DNA from: Methanobacteriota archaeon
GTDB taxonomy: Archaea; Halobacteriota; Methanomicrobia; Methanomicrobiales; Methanomicrobiaceae
Length of the DNA stretch: 35,312 bases
Assembly: GCA_016841485.1 (NCBI GenBank)
Contig: JAENZA010000011.1
Location: 1-35,312, forward strand
Direction of reading: 5' to 3'
Part shown: piece by piece, positions 32,401-35,312 of the stretch
How positions within the stretch are numbered: the stretch's first letter is position 1
Layout of the letters: each line of letters opens with the position of its first letter
Made by a program: the position numbers and the translations under genes
Notes under the pieces: generated by a model
The model's database searches: none
Told to the model about the DNA's origin: nothing
The model's input: only the letters and a program-made list of their open reading frames with translations

Positions 32401-35312
32401 ACACGACAAACAGCAGCTCCTTCACCACCCTCGAGCGGCTTCCCATGGTGATCACCGTGGACGATGACAAAGTTCAATTCCCAAACGCTAACTTCACAAA
32501 CATTACTGACGCCCTTGCGGCCTCCATGGACGGCGACACGATTCTCGTCTATGCCGGCACCTACTCCGGGTACCATGAAGTCACCGCGCAGGTCAATCTG
32601 ACCGGTATCGGGTGGCCGGAAGTAAGCGGGAACGAGACCGACCCATACCCACTGAACGGCGATGTCTTTGTGTTCCGCACCGGGGACTGCATCCTCGACG
32701 GGTTCGTAATCCGTGACGCGTGGTGCAGCCGTTCATCTACGGAGGAGTCTGCTGCGGTCAGGATCACTTCCCTCGGCTCCAATACCATCATCCGCAACAA
32801 CCGGATCGACGATTCCTTGTACGGCATCATCGCCAATCCCTCATCCAACAACAACATCATTCACAACAACATTATCAACGGCACCTATTACGGCGTATGG
32901 CTCAAATATGCCCGAAATACCCTCTTTGCGAACAACACGGTCACGAACAACTACTACTGGGTTCTCCACAACACCTACTCAACCTCGACCACGAGCAACT
33001 ATGCCACCAACAACCGGATAGAGAACAATACGTTCGACCCTGCCGGATGGACACCCTTCGGCTACGATGAAAGCACAGGAAGAGAGGTGCTGATCGACGA
33101 CACAGGTGGAAACGTCTTCTCCCACAACACCCTCCTGAACCAGACGTATATTGAAATCAATGGTGACGGCAACACCATCGAGGACAATCAGGTCCTTGGA
33201 CCCTTCGAGTACCACTTTGCCGGCATTCACATCTCGGAAGACGGCAACATCGTCCGCAACAACACCGTCGAGAACCAGAAATTCGGCATCCTGCTTACTG
33301 AACAGGCCGACAACCTGAATATGAGTGGGAACGCGATTTCCGGCTGCACCTACGGGTTCGGGTTTGACGGCGACATCAAATTTGTGAGTAGCCGTCCGGC
33401 CCGCAACGTCGTCGACACCACGAACACGGTGGGAGGCAATCCCATCTACTGGATCGTCGGGGAGACGGGGCAGGTGTACAACTCCAGTACCATCTCCGAA
33501 CCCGGGTACCTCGCCCTCATCGACTGCAGCGACATCTTGGTAGAAAACTTCCAATTCGACAATGAGACTGAAAAGAACGCACAGTCATTCTTCATCTACC
33601 GGTCGGAAAACATCACCCTTGACGGCGTCACCGCCAACGGTAACGCCTTCCAGGGAGTTCTTATCGGGAACAGTGATCAGATCACCATCACCGATTCAAA
33701 TGCCAATAATAACGGTGAAGGCCAGTCTGCCCGGCAGGCAGGCATCTTTGCGAGCAATGTAACGAGCAGCCGGATACTTAACACAGAAGTGAGGTCCAAC
33801 AATCCGGTGGGTATAACCTTCCAGTCCGGGTTGGGCTTAGGGACAAACTGTGCCAACAATCTCGTCTCGGGGTGTACGATCACCAACAACGGGCACCCCA
33901 CCGAGGCGGACCAGTCATATGGCATCCGGGATTCTGACAGCACCAACCTGACGGTGACCGGGTGCACCATCGGCAACACCTTCGCAAGCCGGCAGGGGTA
34001 TGGTTTCGGTGGCGACGCCGTCGATTCGCTCTTCTACAACAACCGGTTTGTCAACAATACCGTGACAAACGCACTGTCCGCGGGAACCGGGAACCGATGG
34101 AACGTAACCAAAACCTCAGGCACAAACATCATCGGCGGCCCGTGGATCGCAGGCAACAGCTGGAGCGACTATGCAGGGACAGATACAGACAGCGACGGCC
34201 TCGGCGACACCCTCACCCCGTATGATTCTTCAGGAAACATCGATCATGGCGGCGACTATCACCCGCTCCTCGACACCTTCGTCCCCGACGACATCCCGCC
34301 GGTGATCATCATCCACACCCCTGCCGCAGGAGTTAGCTATCCCAACGCTTCCGTCCCCCTGGAGGTCTCCAGCCCCGACGGGGATGTCGCGACATGGTGG
34401 TACTCCCTTGACAGTGCGGTGAATGTGACCTTTACCCCGAACACCACCCTCCCGTCCATGAGCGTGGGAGAACACACCCTTCTGGTCTGGGTCAATGACA
34501 CCTCTGGTAACGAGAACAGCTCGTCGGTGACCTTCACCGCCGAGGAGGACAACACCCCGCCGGCCCTCTTTGTCACCTCCCCGGAGGAGAACGCCACCTA
34601 CACGGCATATGATGTTCCCCTCGAGGTGTGGTCGCCGGACGGTGATGTTTTCTCCTGGTGGTATGCCCTCGACGGTGCCGCCAATGTACCATTTACCCCG
34701 AACACCACACTTTCAGTCAGTGCAAACGGCAACCATTCAGTGGTAGTCTTCGTGGACGACTTCATCGGCAATACCAACATGACCACAGTGAACTTCACCG
34801 TGAACGCCACCGGCCCGGCACCCCCGCCACAGCCCCCGGCAGACACCGGGGATGACACCCCCGAACCGCTGGACTATCCCCTCCCTAAGGTGGAAGAGCC
34901 GGCGTTTCTGATCACGATCCTAACCCCTGACGCCGGACAGACCGTCGAGCGTCAGGCGGAGGTCACCTACTCGGCAAATTCCCCCCTCGCCCGTGCCTAC
35001 TACCAGCTCGACGACGGGGCCTATGAGCAGGTCCGGCCCGGCAGGGCAATACCCATCGAACGCCTCACGCTCGGCACCCACGAGATCACCGTGACGGGCG
35101 TCGACTACTTTGGCAGGTACGGCAAGGGTTCGGTCAGCTTCGAGGTGATCCCGCTTGCCATCGGTGAAGGCGAGCCCCTCGGGACGACGGCATATCCCGA
35201 CGATGCCGCCGTGTCGTTCACCGGCAGGGCCGTCAATTACACCCTCTCGTTCGAGGTCGAGACCGCATCTGACGAGGCAGTCTCGGTATACCTGAACCGG
35301 CAGCTTGCAGGC
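29469..35312 (+). CDS. giant secreted beta-helix (NosD/PbH1) - PKD - Ig-like surface protein, cut by right edge
   Basis: An open frame of 1948 codons without a stop to the window end. A signal peptide (residues 1-31, ending PGVSA) predicts export. Domain order by rough residue: parallel beta-helix with PbH1/NosD repeats 33-570; PKD domain 576-660 (WDWGFGD); second beta-helix 669-880; fibronectin-like domain 894-990; third beta-helix 996-1600; and three Ig-like domains from 1606 on, two sharing PDGD, WWY-LD and FTPNTTL. Each beta-helix ends in a GN-W/Y-xDYAG-D-x-x-DG-x-GD acidic loop (near 532, 846, 1562), possibly binding calcium. Many Asn-x-Ser/Thr sites suggest N-glycosylation. GTG at 29469 follows GAGGTGAT; GTG 29460 and ATG 29418 are in-frame alternatives. 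Probably an envelope or adhesion protein; no catalytic residues recognised. Confidence 0.88.
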   Translation, partial: MIKYGKGKKIRWLVLMLAPLLICAGIPGVSAGIINVPGDYLKIQYAIDNASAGDVINISAGTYEEYITVGKTLTLQGIGNPVIQGDRDTNEDVVALNADNILFDGFEVRDSDSSHGAIGISGTGVVVRNCTVTENEGMGIYVHGASNTIIQDCVLTDNGFGGGDNEGIHLDTATNVTVERTTIAGSASNNIYMYSSTFCTIRENVISAGADWYESVKIVSGSSQNTIADNEIRDAQYATGIYVYTSPGNTITGNTISNCSVEYGYGAIMIQSSDNTDCSGNIIVNCGQEDGSTNAGIYITDSDNAIISFNTITGSGQNGLLIEDSKNATLTGNTLANNHFNFGLTGTYNYHYHYDTHTINASNTVDGRPLVYRVGETGTTIGVASNAGTVYCVNCNEVTIEDLVLSHTYNGVVLWGTTHATVSNVSVATCEHGIDLLSSDNATISDVSVTDCYRGFHIRYATDNTITQSTVSDPSYYGVDQRDQSSGNTIYLNSFSGSSYDVYSLSSDTLWNSPTTLVYYYNGTEQAPQYLGNHWADYAGTDGYGDGIGDTAFAISNDNDDANPLIAPHTAYTFAANQPPSASFTWSPLLPNSTENTQFTDTSIDTDGTIAAWDWGFGDTGTSTAEDPVHVYAAPGWYIVTLNVTDDLGETGSASNSLYVHEPGPMTIWVPENATTIQGGVDMARDGDTVMVRSGTYDENITVTKQITMTGIDWPVINGSGKDNDTVRLQTDNIVFEGFEVRSAEDAGIYIRLNNNTTVRNNRVFESNEHGIYVRGSDGAIIHNNTCDFNDDYGIYLLDSSDCVVYYNELNNYDEGSGVFHNAAESGDIPSTNRWYINESLAIGWGNRYSDYAGNDTNSDGIGDDPYEITIFGEPSGVNLDKYPLMPTTPPPIFPPTITGIDVSGITADSATVSWTIGNDVNSSSRVLYGTDAGLAGAVWSAWDEDTTAPSISLAGLAWNTTYHIQCYSEREGYPDYNTTNSSSFTTLERLPMVITVDDDKVQFPNANFTNITDALAASMDGDTILVYAGTYSGYHEVTAQVNLTGIGWPEVSGNETDPYPLNGDVFVFRTGDCILDGFVIRDAWCSRSSTEESAAVRITSLGSNTIIRNNRIDDSLYGIIANPSSNNNIIHNNIINGTYYGVWLKYARNTLFANNTVTNNYYWVLHNTYSTSTTSNYATNNRIENNTFDPAGWTPFGYDESTGREVLIDDTGGNVFSHNTLLNQTYIEINGDGNTIEDNQVLGPFEYHFAGIHISEDGNIVRNNTVENQKFGILLTEQADNLNMSGNAISGCTYGFGFDGDIKFVSSRPARNVVDTTNTVGGNPIYWIVGETGQVYNSSTISEPGYLALIDCSDILVENFQFDNETEKNAQSFFIYRSENITLDGVTANGNAFQGVLIGNSDQITITDSNANNNGEGQSARQAGIFASNVTSSRILNTEVRSNNPVGITFQSGLGLGTNCANNLVSGCTITNNGHPTEADQSYGIRDSDSTNLTVTGCTIGNTFASRQGYGFGGDAVDSLFYNNRFVNNTVTNALSAGTGNRWNVTKTSGTNIIGGPWIAGNSWSDYAGTDTDSDGLGDTLTPYDSSGNIDHGGDYHPLLDTFVPDDIPPVIIIHTPAAGVSYPNASVPLEVSSPDGDVATWWYSLDSAVNVTFTPNTTLPSMSVGEHTLLVWVNDTSGNENSSSVTFTAEEDNTPPALFVTSPEENATYTAYDVPLEVWSPDGDVFSWWYALDGAANVPFTPNTTLSVSANGNHSVVVFVDDFIGNTNMTTVNFTVNATGPAPPPQPPADTGDDTPEPLDYPLPKVEEPAFLITILTPDAGQTVERQAEVTYSANSPLARAYYQLDDGAYEQVRPGRAIPIERLTLGTHEITVTGVDYFGRYGKGSVSFEVIPLAIGEGEPLGTTAYPDDAAVSFTGRAVNYTLSFEVETASDEAVSVYLNRQLAG

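Noticed and set aside
29570-34250. Short recurring words such as ACCATCACCGG and AACAACACC that resemble a repeat array or CRISPR
   Set aside because: Spacing is irregular, the words lie in one reading frame, and they code for the Asn/Ile/Thr turns of PbH1 beta-helix repeats.

Overview
The window is a stretch of a methanogenic archaeon's chromosome, most likely order Methanomicrobiales. The genus cannot be fixed from this sequence. The evidence is a group I-type geranylgeranylglyceryl phosphate synthase (archaeal lipids), an archaeal threonyl-tRNA synthetase with the archaeal editing domain, family B DNA polymerase, an XPD-type helicase, GatCAB, a stand-alone NifB-like radical SAM protein, and large NosD/PKD-type surface proteins of the kind common in these methanogens. 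Base composition is moderately GC-rich. Many genes begin on or close to a presumed transcription start (TATA-like box about 25 bases before the start codon, no ribosome binding site); others are tightly coupled by start/stop overlaps.

Bases 1-8000: the 5' part of polB (minus strand, running off the left edge) overlaps the end of a malate dehydrogenase gene. mdh diverges from pyrD-pyrK (pyrimidine synthesis) across a 49-base AT-rich spacer. pyrK converges on a minus-strand unit panE-mobA-rlmH (CoA precursor, molybdenum cofactor, 23S rRNA methylation). Behind it lie ogt and an XPD-like helicase, a likely DNA-repair pair. Bases 8100-9770: a PspC-domain membrane protein and purB, closed by a hairpin-plus-T terminator.

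Bases 9920-20840: an information-processing block on the plus strand. It holds an asparagine synthase-like gene with no glutaminase cysteine, gatC-gatA-gatB (tRNA amidation), topA with a long helix-hairpin-helix tail, GGGP synthase, a TrmJ-like RNA methyltransferase, dCTP deaminase and thrS. From the asparagine synthase-like gene to the methyltransferase, spacings are at most about 21 bases.

Bases 20840-29470: a more accessory region. It has three unrelated lipoproteins (one an internal duplication), an isochorismatase-type hydrolase, an orphan membrane PAS histidine kinase preceded by a small unrecognised protein, a dense cluster of TGTAAC/GTTACA dyads before a small membrane protein, an orphan nifB-like gene, a six-helix membrane protein, and an HNH protein with an extra cysteine cluster. 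From 29469 to the right edge runs one uninterrupted reading frame of at least 1948 codons, a secreted modular beta-helix/PKD/Ig-like surface protein. No tRNA, rRNA, CRISPR array, insertion sequence or phage gene was recognised. I found no clear multi-gene defence or novel metabolic system. The best candidates for something undescribed are the TGTAAC operator cluster with its neighbouring signalling genes, and the asparagine synthase-like gene fused into the gatCAB unit.
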